From Streptomyces tuirus (GTDB lineage: Bacteria > Actinomycetota > Actinomycetes > Streptomycetales > Streptomycetaceae): a stretch of DNA of 64,000 nucleotides. Under the pieces are notes generated by a model. That model was not told the origin of the DNA, did not search any database, and saw only the letters and a list, made by a program, of their open reading frames with translations. The stretch is taken from the NCBI RefSeq assembly GCF_014701095.1, contig NZ_AP023439.1, forward strand, positions 4,390,001 to 4,454,000. Reading direction: 5' to 3'. Shown in pieces: positions 54,273 to 64,000 of this stretch. A program made the position numbers and the translations under genes. Every line of letters begins with the position of its first letter. The first letter of the stretch is position 1.

Positions 54273-55844
54273 ATGTCCTTTCCTCTGCTGACAGCGACAG
54301 CGGCGCTCCCGGCCGTCGGGGCGATCGCCACGGCCGCCGTACCGGCCGCGAAGCGCACCGCCGCCAAGTGGCTGGCGCTGCTCTTCTCGCTCGCCACGCT
54401 CGTCCTGGCGATCACCGTCCTGGTCCGCTTCGACCCGGACGGCGACCGCTACCAGCTCACCGAGTCCCACGCCTGGATCGCCGACTTCGGTGTCCGCTAC
54501 GAACTGGGTGTGGACGGCATCGGCGTGGCGCTCATCGCGCTCACGGCGCTGCTGATCCCGTTCATCATTCTCGCGGGCTGGCACGACGCCGACCCCTTGG
54601 AGACCGGCAGCAGCCGGTGGCGGCCGACGCAGGGCTTCTTCGCCCTGATCCTTGCCGTCGAGGCGATGGTGATCCTCTCCTTCGAGGCCACCGACGTCTT
54701 CCTCTTCTACATCTTCTTCGAAGCCATGCTGATCCCGATGTACTTCCTCATCGGCGGCTTCGGGGACCGTGCCCACGAGCACGGCGAGAAGGCGGCGGCG
54801 ACCCAACGCTCGTACGCTGCCGTCAAGTTCCTCCTCTACAACCTGGTCGGCGGTCTGATCATGCTGGCCGCGGTGATCGGCCTGTACGTGGTCGCCGGGA
54901 ACTTCTCGCTCCAGGAGATCGCCGAGGCCCGCGCCAACGGCACGCTCGACATGGCGACCAGCACCGAACGCTGGCTGTTCCTCGGGTTCTTCTTCGCCTT
55001 CGCGGTGAAGGCGCCGCTGTGGCCGCTGCACACCTGGCTGCCCAACGCCATGCAGGAGTCCACCGCCCCGGTCGCCGTGCTCATCACGGCGGTCGTCGAC
55101 AAGGTCGGCACCTTCGCGATGCTCCGCTTCTGCCTCCAGCTGTTCCCGGAGGCCAGCAAGTGGGCCACGCCGGCCATCCTCGTCCTCGCCCTGATCAGCA
55201 TCATCTACGGGGCGCTGCTCGCGGTCGGCCAGCGGGACATCAAGCGGCTGGTGGCGTACGCGTCGATCTCCCACTTCGGCTTCATCATCATGGGCATCTT
55301 CGCGATGACCAGCCAGGGCCAGTCCGGCGCGACGCTCTACATGATCAACCACGGCATCTCGACAGCCGCGCTGATGCTGGTGGCGGGCTTCCTGATCTCC
55401 CGGCGCGGCTCGCGGCTCATCGCCGACTACGGCGGAGTGCAGAAGGTCGCCCCGGTGCTCGCCGGCATGTTCCTGATCGGCAGCCTCGCGACCCTGTCCC
55501 TGCCGGGGCTGGCACCGTTCGTCAGCGAGTTCCTGGTCCTGGTCGGCACGTTCACGCGCTACCCGGTGATCGGCATCATCGCCACCTTCGGCATCGTCCT
55601 CGCCGCGCTCTACACCCTCGTCCTCTACCAGCGGACGATGACGGGCCCGGTGAAGCCGGAGGTCTCCGCGATGCCGGACCTCAGGATCCGTGAGATCGCG
55701 GTCGTCGCCCCGCTGGTCGTCCTGCTGATCTTCCTCGGCGTCTACCCGAAGCCCGTCACGCAGATCATCGATCCGGCGGTCAAGCAGACCCTGTCCGACG
55801 TCCAGAAGAAGGACCCCCAGCCCGAGGTGGAGGCGGCCAAGTGA
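54273..55844 (+). CDS. nuoM: NADH-quinone oxidoreductase subunit M
   Basis: 523 residues from ATG 54273, five bases after the nuoL stop. FYIFFEAMLIPMYFLIGGFG with the key Glu, FFFAFAVKAPLWPLHTWLPNA with the Lys, and KRLVAYASISHFGFI. Antiporter-like proton pump. Confidence 0.95.
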   Translation: MSFPLLTATAALPAVGAIATAAVPAAKRTAAKWLALLFSLATLVLAITVLVRFDPDGDRYQLTESHAWIADFGVRYELGVDGIGVALIALTALLIPFIILAGWHDADPLETGSSRWRPTQGFFALILAVEAMVILSFEATDVFLFYIFFEAMLIPMYFLIGGFGDRAHEHGEKAAATQRSYAAVKFLLYNLVGGLIMLAAVIGLYVVAGNFSLQEIAEARANGTLDMATSTERWLFLGFFFAFAVKAPLWPLHTWLPNAMQESTAPVAVLITAVVDKVGTFAMLRFCLQLFPEASKWATPAILVLALISIIYGALLAVGQRDIKRLVAYASISHFGFIIMGIFAMTSQGQSGATLYMINHGISTAALMLVAGFLISRRGSRLIADYGGVQKVAPVLAGMFLIGSLATLSLPGLAPFVSEFLVLVGTFTRYPVIGIIATFGIVLAALYTLVLYQRTMTGPVKPEVSAMPDLRIREIAVVAPLVVLLIFLGVYPKPVTQIIDPAVKQTLSDVQKKDPQPEVEAAK

Positions 55845-57490
55845 GCGCAACAGCCGTCCACAGCCTGTGGACAACAGCGGCCGATCCGATCACCAAGATC
55901 GACGCGCCGACGTTCGAGTACGGCCAGCTGTCGCCGACCCTGATCGTCGTCGGCGCGGCGATCCTCGGGATCCTGATCGAGGCGTTCGTCCCGCGGAAGT
56001 CGCGGTACTACGCCCAGATGTTCGTCTCCGTCGTCGCCCTCGCGGCCGCCTTCGCCGCGGTCGTGGCGCTCGCGGCGGACGGGTACGGCACGACCAAGGC
56101 ACGCATCGCGGCGATGGGCGCGATCGCCGTCGACGGACCGGCCCTGTTCCTCCAGGGCACGATCCTGCTGGCGGCCCTGGTGGGCCTGTTCACCTTCGCC
56201 GAGCGGCGCCTGGACCCGGAGGCGCACGGCAACCGCGTCGACTCCTTCGCCGCGCAGGCCGCGTCCGTCCCGGGCAGCGAGAGCGAGAAGGCCGCGGTCA
56301 AGGCCGGGTTCACCACCACCGAGGTGTTCCCGCTGCTGATGTTCGCCGTCGCCGGCATGCTGATCTTCCCGGCGGCCAACGACCTGCTGACGCTGTTCGT
56401 GGCGCTGGAGGTCCTCTCCCTTCCGCTGTACCTGCTGTGCGCGCTGGCCCGCCGCAAGCGGCTCATGTCGCAGGAGGCGGCGGTCAAGTACTTCCTGCTC
56501 GGCGCCTTCGCCTCCGCGTTCACGCTGTTCGGCATCGCGCTGCTCTACGGCTACGCGGGCTCGATGTCGTACGCGACGATCGCGCAGGTCGTCGACGGCA
56601 CCGTGCAGGACGTCAACCCGGCGCTCGCCGGCACTATGGGCAACGACGCGCTGCTGCTGATCGGCGCCGCGCTGCTGGTCATGGGCCTGCTGTTCAAGGT
56701 GGGCGCGGTGCCGTTCCACATGTGGACGCCGGACGTGTACCAGGGCGCGCCGACGCCGGTGACCGGCTTCATGGCGGCGGCGACGAAGGTGGCGGCGTTC
56801 GGCGCGCTGCTGCGGCTGCTCTACGTCGTGCTGCCGGGCCTGCGCTGGGACTGGCGGCCGGTCATGTGGGCCGTGGCCATCGTCACCATGCTGGGCGGTG
56901 CGATCGTCGCGATCACGCAGACCGACATCAAGCGGCTGCTGGCGTACTCGTCGATCGCGCACGCCGGGTTCATCCTCGCGGGTGTCATCGCGACCACGCC
57001 CGACGGTGTCTCGTCGGTGCTGTTCTACCTGGCGGCGTACTCGTTCGTGACGATCGGCGCCTTCGCGGTGGTCACGCTGGTGCGCGACGCGGGCGGTGAG
57101 GCGACACACCTGTCCAAGTGGGCGGGGCTGGGCCGGCGTTCGCCGCTGGTGGCGGCCGTGTTCGCGGTGTTCCTGCTGGCCTTCGCGGGCATTCCGCTGA
57201 CGTCCGGGTTCGCCGGGAAGTTCGCCGTGTTCAAGGCGGCGGCGGAGGGCGGGGCCGCCCCGCTCGTCGTCATCGGTGTGATCTCGTCGGCGATCGCGGC
57301 GTTCTTCTACATCCGCGTCATCGTGCTGATGTTCTTCAGCGAGCCGCGGCCGGAGGGCCCGACGGTGGCCGTGCCGTCGCCGCTGACGATCACGGCGATC
57401 GGGGTCGGCGTGGCGGTCACGCTGGTCCTCGGTGTGGCGCCGCAGTACTTCCTTGACCTGGCGGGCCAGGCGGGCGTCTTCGTCCGCTGA
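55841..57490 (+). CDS. nuoN: NADH-quinone oxidoreductase subunit N
   Basis: 549 residues, GTG start overlapping nuoM. FVALEVLSLPLYLLCALARR, FKVGAVPFHMWTPDVYQGAPTPVTGFMA and KRLLAYSSIAHAGFILAG. Last gene of the operon, followed by a terminator hairpin. Confidence 0.95.
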   Translation: MSATAVHSLWTTAADPITKIDAPTFEYGQLSPTLIVVGAAILGILIEAFVPRKSRYYAQMFVSVVALAAAFAAVVALAADGYGTTKARIAAMGAIAVDGPALFLQGTILLAALVGLFTFAERRLDPEAHGNRVDSFAAQAASVPGSESEKAAVKAGFTTTEVFPLLMFAVAGMLIFPAANDLLTLFVALEVLSLPLYLLCALARRKRLMSQEAAVKYFLLGAFASAFTLFGIALLYGYAGSMSYATIAQVVDGTVQDVNPALAGTMGNDALLLIGAALLVMGLLFKVGAVPFHMWTPDVYQGAPTPVTGFMAAATKVAAFGALLRLLYVVLPGLRWDWRPVMWAVAIVTMLGGAIVAITQTDIKRLLAYSSIAHAGFILAGVIATTPDGVSSVLFYLAAYSFVTIGAFAVVTLVRDAGGEATHLSKWAGLGRRSPLVAAVFAVFLLAFAGIPLTSGFAGKFAVFKAAAEGGAAPLVVIGVISSAIAAFFYIRVIVLMFFSEPRPEGPTVAVPSPLTITAIGVGVAVTLVLGVAPQYFLDLAGQAGVFVR

Positions 57491-57506
57491 CGTCCGCGTA
57501 CGGCTG

Positions 57507-57543
57507 CGTGGGGTCCGGTCTCCTTCGGGGGCCGGGCCCCACG
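57507..57543 (+). terminator. Terminator after nuoN
   Basis: CGTGGGGTCCGG pairs with CCGGGCCCCACG (one G-U pair), around a loop containing TTCG. It begins 16 bases after the nuoN stop. Confidence 0.75.
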
Positions 57544-57699
57544 GCGTTTCCGGGCGGGCGGCTGTCGTGCCGAGTCAGGTCGAACGAAGGTACGGGTACC
57601 GCCTTCGCCGGGCGGGACCTGTGGATAACTCCGGGGCTGTCGGTGCGGGCGCCTATGGTGGACGCAGTGGTCGAGGCGCGACGCACGGGGGACGCAACG

Positions 57700-59847
<2,148 letters not shown>

Positions 59848-59895
59848 ACGCCTGGCTCCGGCCGGATCACCGGGATCGGCGACCTGCCGGGGCGG

Positions 59896-62718
59896 TCACA
59901 GCGCCCGTCCCGCGTACGCCCTGACATCCGCGTCGGAGTCCGTCGTCGCCGTGGCGAGCGCCGCCCGGGCCTCCTCGGTCCCGCGGTGCCGGGTCAGTGC
60001 CAGGACGGCGGCCTTGCGGACGTCGGCGTTGGGGTCCGCCAGGACCTTGGCGAGCGCCGGGACGGCCGCCTCGGGGTCGGCGACCGACAGGGCGGTGGCA
60101 GCGCCGGAGCGGACCTGCCAGGCCGTCTCGGACAGGGCGGCCACGGCGCGTGCGGTGAGGGGCGCCGGGCAGCCGGTGGTGCCGAGTGCTCCGTAGGCCG
60201 CGGCCCGCACCAGGGCATCGGAGTCGTCGAGGAGGCCGGTGAGGGCCGCTTCGATGGCGCCCGCGGCGGGATCAACGGCGGCAGGGGCGTCAGCCGCGAG
60301 CCGCTCCGCACCCACCGTGGCGAGGCCCTTGGCGATCGCGACCCGGACCTCGCGGGAGGGGTCGGAGAGCGCCGCGCGGGCCAGTTCGCCGGCGGCGTCG
60401 ACGGACACCAGGGCGCGTACGGCCTCGATGCGGACGGCGATGTCGGAGTCCGCGAGGGAGTGCGCGAACAGGGCGGCGTCCCCGAGGCGCAGGGCGCGCA
60501 GGACGTCCAGGGCCGCGGCGCGCACCACCTGGTCCGGCTCGGCCAGGGCGGCGGCGAGACCGTCGCGCAGGTCGGGCTCGGCCGGGAGCGTCTCGACCAG
60601 CTCGCGCAGTGAGGCGGCGGCGGCCGCACGCACCTCGGCGGCGCTGTCGCGCAGGGCGGCGGCGAGGGCGGTGCCCGTCCCGGGCGGGAGCGTCTCGGTG
60701 AGCACGGCGACGGCCTCACGGCGGACGGCGGCCACGGGGTCGGCCAAGTAGGGCCGGAGGGCTTCGAGTTCGGGCTCCTCCTCGGCAAGGGCGACGAGTT
60801 CGAGGAGACGGGTGGCGGACTGCTCGTCGGAGGGCGCGGCGGCCGAAGGCCGCGGTGGCGGGACCGGCTCCGTCGTCGCGGCAGCCGCCCCCGCGGCCGC
60901 CGCGACCGGGGCCAGGTCACGTGAGCCCGCTGTGGCCACCTGCTCGGCGTGGACCTCGCCGAGGGCACGGGGCGGGCCGCCGACGGGGTCGAAGCCGTCG
61001 ACAGGAACGAGATAGGGAGCCACGGGACGGGCCGTGAACTCCATCGCACCAGAGGGGGACTTGTGCAGATCGAGATGGTGGAACCAGGACGCGTCGTCGC
61101 GCTGCGGATGGTCGAGGCGGTCGTGGTAGAGGCCCCAGCGGGACTCCGTGCGGGCCAGGGAGGAGCGGGCGGCCATCTCCGCGCAGTCGCGGATGAAAGT
61201 GACCTCGGCGCAGCGCATCAGCTCGTGCGCGGTGCGCGCGCCCATCCCGGCGATGTCGGTGTGCATCCGCTCGAAGGCCTCCAGGGCCAGCGACAGCCGG
61301 GCGCCGGACTTGGGCGGGGCGACGTAGTCGTTCACGAAGCGGCGCAGCTTGTACTCGACCTGGGGCTGCGGCGGGCCGTCGGGGTTGCGCAGCGGGCGGT
61401 AGATCAGCTCGTGCGCCTCCCGCAGCTGATCGGACGGCAACTCGCCCGCGTAGGCCCGGTACCGGGACGCGTCCGCGCCCGCCAGGTCTCCGAAGACGAA
61501 CGCGCCGATCATGTAGTTGTGCGGCACGCAGGCCAGGTCGCCGGCGGCGTACAGCCGGGGGACGGTGGTGCGGGCGTGCTCGTCCACGCGGACGCCGGAG
61601 GCGGAGTGGCCGCCGCACAGGCCGATCTCGGAGATGTGCATCTCGATGTCGTGGGTGCGGTAGTCGTGGCCTCGGCCGGAGTGGAAGGTGCCGCGGGTGG
61701 GCCGCTCGGTGGAGTGCAGGATCGTCTCCAGGGCCGAGACCGACTCTTCGGGGAGGTGGCTCAGCTTCAGGTAGACGGGCCCCCGGTCGGAGGCCACCTC
61801 GGCGGCGAACTCGGCCATCATCTGGCCGGACCAGTAGTCGGAGTCGACGAAGCGCTCGCCGTGCCGGTTGACCTGGTAGCCGCCGAAGGGGTTGGCGACG
61901 TAGGCGCAGGCCGGGCCGTTGTAGTCCTTGATCAGCGGATTGATCTGGAAGCACTCGATGCCGGTGAGCTCGGCGCCCGCGTGGTAGGCCATGGCGTAGC
62001 CGTCGCCCGCGTTGGTGGGGTTCTCGTAGGTGCCGTAGAGATAGCCGGAGGCGGGCAGGCCGAGACGGCCGCAGGCGCCGGTCGCGAGGATCACCGCGCC
62101 CGCGCGGACCTGCACGAACTGCCCCGTACGGGTGTTGAAGCCAGCCGCTCCGACGGCCCGCCCGTCCGCCGTGAGGACCCGCACCGGCATCACCCGGTTC
62201 TCGATGCGGATCCTCTCCCGCATCTCGCGCCGCCGCAGCTGCCGGTAGAGGACCTTCTTGACGTCCTTGCCCTCCGGCATCGGCAGCACGTAGGAGCCGG
62301 AGCGGTGGACCTGGCGGACCGCGTAGTCGCCGTGCTCGTCCTTCTCGAACTTCACGCCGTAGGACTCCAGCCGCTGCACCATGCCGAAGCCGCGGGTGGC
62401 GGTCTGGCGGACGGTGGACTGGTCGACGATGCCGTCATTGGCGCGGGTGATCTCGGCGACGTAGTCGTCGGGTTCGGCGCGGCCCGGGATGACCGCGTTG
62501 TTGACGCCGTCCATGCCCATGGCGAGCGCGCCGGAGTGGCGGACGTGCGCCTTCTCCAGCAGCAGCACGTTCGCGCCGTGCTCGGCGGCGGTCAGCGCGG
62601 CCATGGTGCCGGCGGTGCCGCCGCCGATGACCAGGACGTCGCAGGTCAGTTCCTCGGCGTCGGCGAGGGACGGGACGGCCAGGGGGGTGTCCGCAGGGGG
62701 GTTCACGGAGGTGGTCAC
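59896..62718 (-). CDS. Fumarate/APS-reductase-like flavoprotein fused to HEAT repeats
   Basis: 940 residues from GTG 62718 (AAAGG seven bases upstream). Residues 25-600 form an FAD flavoprotein of the succinate dehydrogenase/fumarate reductase/AprA group: DVLVIGGGTAGTMAALTAAE, KAHVRHSGALAMGMDGVN, LATGACGRLGLPASGYLYGTYENPTNAGDGY and LYAAGDLACVPHN, then the helical C-domain. After an Ala/Pro linker (about 620-655), 280 residues of short paired helices follow (DPVAAVRREAVAVL, DPSREVRVAIAKGL, DPNADVRKAAVLAL), clear HEAT-like repeats. The gene lies 11 bases after the ABC ATPase, so it probably oxidises an organosulfur or organonitrogen compound imported by that transporter. Confidence 0.83.
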   Translation of the reverse strand: MTTSVNPPADTPLAVPSLADAEELTCDVLVIGGGTAGTMAALTAAEHGANVLLLEKAHVRHSGALAMGMDGVNNAVIPGRAEPDDYVAEITRANDGIVDQSTVRQTATRGFGMVQRLESYGVKFEKDEHGDYAVRQVHRSGSYVLPMPEGKDVKKVLYRQLRRREMRERIRIENRVMPVRVLTADGRAVGAAGFNTRTGQFVQVRAGAVILATGACGRLGLPASGYLYGTYENPTNAGDGYAMAYHAGAELTGIECFQINPLIKDYNGPACAYVANPFGGYQVNRHGERFVDSDYWSGQMMAEFAAEVASDRGPVYLKLSHLPEESVSALETILHSTERPTRGTFHSGRGHDYRTHDIEMHISEIGLCGGHSASGVRVDEHARTTVPRLYAAGDLACVPHNYMIGAFVFGDLAGADASRYRAYAGELPSDQLREAHELIYRPLRNPDGPPQPQVEYKLRRFVNDYVAPPKSGARLSLALEAFERMHTDIAGMGARTAHELMRCAEVTFIRDCAEMAARSSLARTESRWGLYHDRLDHPQRDDASWFHHLDLHKSPSGAMEFTARPVAPYLVPVDGFDPVGGPPRALGEVHAEQVATAGSRDLAPVAAAAGAAAATTEPVPPPRPSAAAPSDEQSATRLLELVALAEEEPELEALRPYLADPVAAVRREAVAVLTETLPPGTGTALAAALRDSAAEVRAAAAASLRELVETLPAEPDLRDGLAAALAEPDQVVRAAALDVLRALRLGDAALFAHSLADSDIAVRIEAVRALVSVDAAGELARAALSDPSREVRVAIAKGLATVGAERLAADAPAAVDPAAGAIEAALTGLLDDSDALVRAAAYGALGTTGCPAPLTARAVAALSETAWQVRSGAATALSVADPEAAVPALAKVLADPNADVRKAAVLALTRHRGTEEARAALATATTDSDADVRAYAGRAL

Positions 62719-62729
62719 CGGGGTGCCTT

Positions 62730-63560
62730 TCACGTACCGAGCGAGGTGAGGACGTCGCGCCGCAGGGCCACGCGCGCCGGGTCGTCGTGCGCGCCGCGCT
62801 CGCGCGGGCGGGGGATGTCCCGGACGGCGACGAGGCCGCCCGCGCCGAGCAGGGCCACGCGGTCGCCGAGGAACAGGGCCTCGTCCACGTCGTGGGTGAC
62901 GAAGACGACGGTGGCGCCCGTGCCCTGGAGCACCTCCACCAGCAGGTCCTGCATGCCCGCCCGGTTCTGCGCGTCGAGCGCGCCGAACGGCTCGTCCATC
63001 AGGACGGCGCGCGGGCGCCCGGCCAGGGCGCGGGCCAGCTGGACGCGCTGGCGCTGCCCGCCGGAGACCCGATGCGGCAACTGCCGGGCCTGCGAGCCGA
63101 GTCCGACCCGTTCGAGCCAGGCCCGGGCCTCCTCGCGGCGTTCGGCGCGGGGCACGCCGCGGATGGCGAGGGGCAGTTCGACGTTGGCGCGCAGGGTGCG
63201 CCAAGGGAGCAGGGCGTCCTCCTGGAAGACCAGGGCCCGGTCGGCCGAGGGGCCGGTCAGCGGGTGTCCGTCCTGGGCGATCTCGCCCGCGAGCGGCGCC
63301 AGCAGGCCGGCCAGGGTGCGCAGCAGGGTCGACTTGCCGCAGCCGGACGGGCCGACGACGGTGAGGATCTCACCGGGAGCGACGTCCAGGCCGACCTTGT
63401 CCAGGGCGGGCGCGCCGGGGCGGCCGAGGGAGGCGCCGGTGAGGGTGAGCCGGGTGCCGCGCACCGGGGTGCCGGGGGCGGTCCCGGGGGCCGTCTTGGG
63501 CGAGGCGTCCTTCACATCCCCGGCCGGGGTGTTCGAGACGGTCTCAGACGAGGTGCTCAT
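62730..63560 (-). CDS. ABC transporter ATPase (nitrate/sulfonate/taurine type)
   Basis: 276 residues. Walker A VVGPSGCGKSTLLR, Q-loop VFQEDALLPWRTL (the DALLPW form typical of SsuB/TauB/NrtD), signature VSGGQRQRVQLARAL, Walker B AVLMDEPFGALD and switch VFVTHDVDEAL. Overlaps the permease gene by 17 bases. Substrate specificity not determined. Confidence 0.92.
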   Translation of the reverse strand: MSTSSETVSNTPAGDVKDASPKTAPGTAPGTPVRGTRLTLTGASLGRPGAPALDKVGLDVAPGEILTVVGPSGCGKSTLLRTLAGLLAPLAGEIAQDGHPLTGPSADRALVFQEDALLPWRTLRANVELPLAIRGVPRAERREEARAWLERVGLGSQARQLPHRVSGGQRQRVQLARALAGRPRAVLMDEPFGALDAQNRAGMQDLLVEVLQGTGATVVFVTHDVDEALFLGDRVALLGAGGLVAVRDIPRPRERGAHDDPARVALRRDVLTSLGT

Positions 63561-64000
63561 CGCGTGCCTCCTCGGATCGGGTCCCGCCGGGGGCGGTCGT
63601 GGCCGGTGCCGGTGTCAAGGACCGGTCGGCCCGGGGCGGCCGGGCCCCGGGCACGTACGCGGTGCGGGGCAGCCAGCGGGTGAGCCGGCGGCCCAGGAGT
63701 TCCACGGCCGTGGAGGTGAGCCAGCCGAGGACGCCGATGGTGACCATGCCGACGAACACCCCGGGGTAGTCGACGACCGTGTAGTCCTGCCAGGTGCGGT
63801 AACCCACGCCGTACTGGCCGGAGATCATCTCGGCGGAGATCACACAGATCCACGAGACGCCGATGCCGACGGACAGACCGCCGAACACACCGGGCAGCGC
63901 GCCCGGCAGCACGACCTGGCCGAGGATCCGATACCGGCCGCCGCCCATGGTGCGCACGGCCTCCTCCCACACGGGGGTCAGGGCACGCACCGCGTGCCGG
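63544..64000 (-). CDS. ABC transporter permease, C-terminal part, cut by window edge
   Basis: The frame is open to base 64000, so the N-terminal half lies outside. The EAA loop EEAVRTMGGGRYRILGQVVLP (shortened in the window) is followed by GVFGGLSVGIGVSWICVISAEMISGQYGVGY and a last helix, FVGMVTIGVLGWLTSTAVELL, as in SsuC/TauC permeases. A Pro/Ala-rich tail of about 45 residues ends the protein. Works with the ATPase 62730-63560; a binding protein and upstream genes should lie to the right. Confidence 0.88.
   Translation of the reverse strand, partial: RHAVRALTPVWEEAVRTMGGGRYRILGQVVLPGALPGVFGGLSVGIGVSWICVISAEMISGQYGVGYRTWQDYTVVDYPGVFVGMVTIGVLGWLTSTAVELLGRRLTRWLPRTAYVPGARPPRADRSLTPAPATTAPGGTRSEEARDEHLV

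Noticed and set aside
62719..63204. Upstream extension of the flavoprotein frame into the ABC ATPase gene
   Set aside because: Out-of-frame translation of the ATPase gene; a ribosome binding site supports GTG 62718.

Overview
The window is high-GC actinobacterial DNA, almost certainly a Streptomyces chromosome. Evidence: frequent GTG starts, GC-rich third codon positions, a futalosine-type menaquinone gene, a 14-gene nuo operon, a Tad/Flp pilus locus, and the gene order mqnC - methyltransferase - geranylgeranyl-type reductase - NlpC/P60 - nuoA-N - recQ-like. From memory this order resembles the S. coelicolor core chromosome; no alignment was run. I saw no tRNA, rRNA, CRISPR array, insertion sequence or phage gene.

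Layout. (1) 1-8010, accessory envelope/secretion region: a WXG100-like protein and the N-terminal part of a type VII-type effector run off the left edge. Next come two copies of a lipoprotein + secreted-protein gene pair, a membrane protein, and two further paralogous lipoproteins. (2) 8117-9146: two small conserved proteins divergent from a minimal GntR-type regulator. (3) 9521-15939: cell-envelope genes (NodB-like/GT2 fusion, LytR-CpsA-Psr protein, lipoprotein, large membrane protein). (4) 16784-23412: Tad/Flp pilus operon (CpaB-like, TadZ-like, TadA, TadB, TadC, Flp pilin, three TadE/F/G-like pseudopilins). (5) 23413-29174: accessory island inside the pilus locus, with a double-glycine-leader-like peptide, WXG100-like protein, companion protein, immunity-like protein, WXG-effector with a caspase/Stv-like C-terminus, and a third lipoprotein/secreted pair. 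(6) 29175-32938: LysM/BTAD membrane regulator and prepilin peptidase, which belong with the pilus. (7) 33009-41400: menaquinone and quinone-linked genes mixed with cell-wall hydrolases. (8) 41413-57490: complete nuoA-N with a Rex-like operator upstream of nuoA. (9) 57700-59847: RecQ-like helicase. (10) 59896-64000: flavoprotein-HEAT fusion with a nitrate/sulfonate-type ABC transporter that runs off the right edge.

How the genes fit together. Regions 7 and 8 form a respiratory block: quinone synthesis and modification next to the NADH dehydrogenase that uses it. Regions 4 and 6 supply pilin, pseudopilins, motor, platform, prepilin peptidase and a candidate regulator. The most interesting material is the accessory module seen at both 1-8 kb and 23.4-28.9 kb. 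It combines WXG100-like proteins, a WXG-effector and immunity protein, and an uncharacterised lipoprotein/secreted pair marked by a PPxCWYEP motif.

Sequence quality caution. Several genes lack an in-frame start although their coding frame continues upstream. Single-base changes in C5 or G6 runs would restore good starts, which points to homopolymer indels in the assembly. One further frame break, inside a secreted protein at about 3160, is not in a homopolymer.
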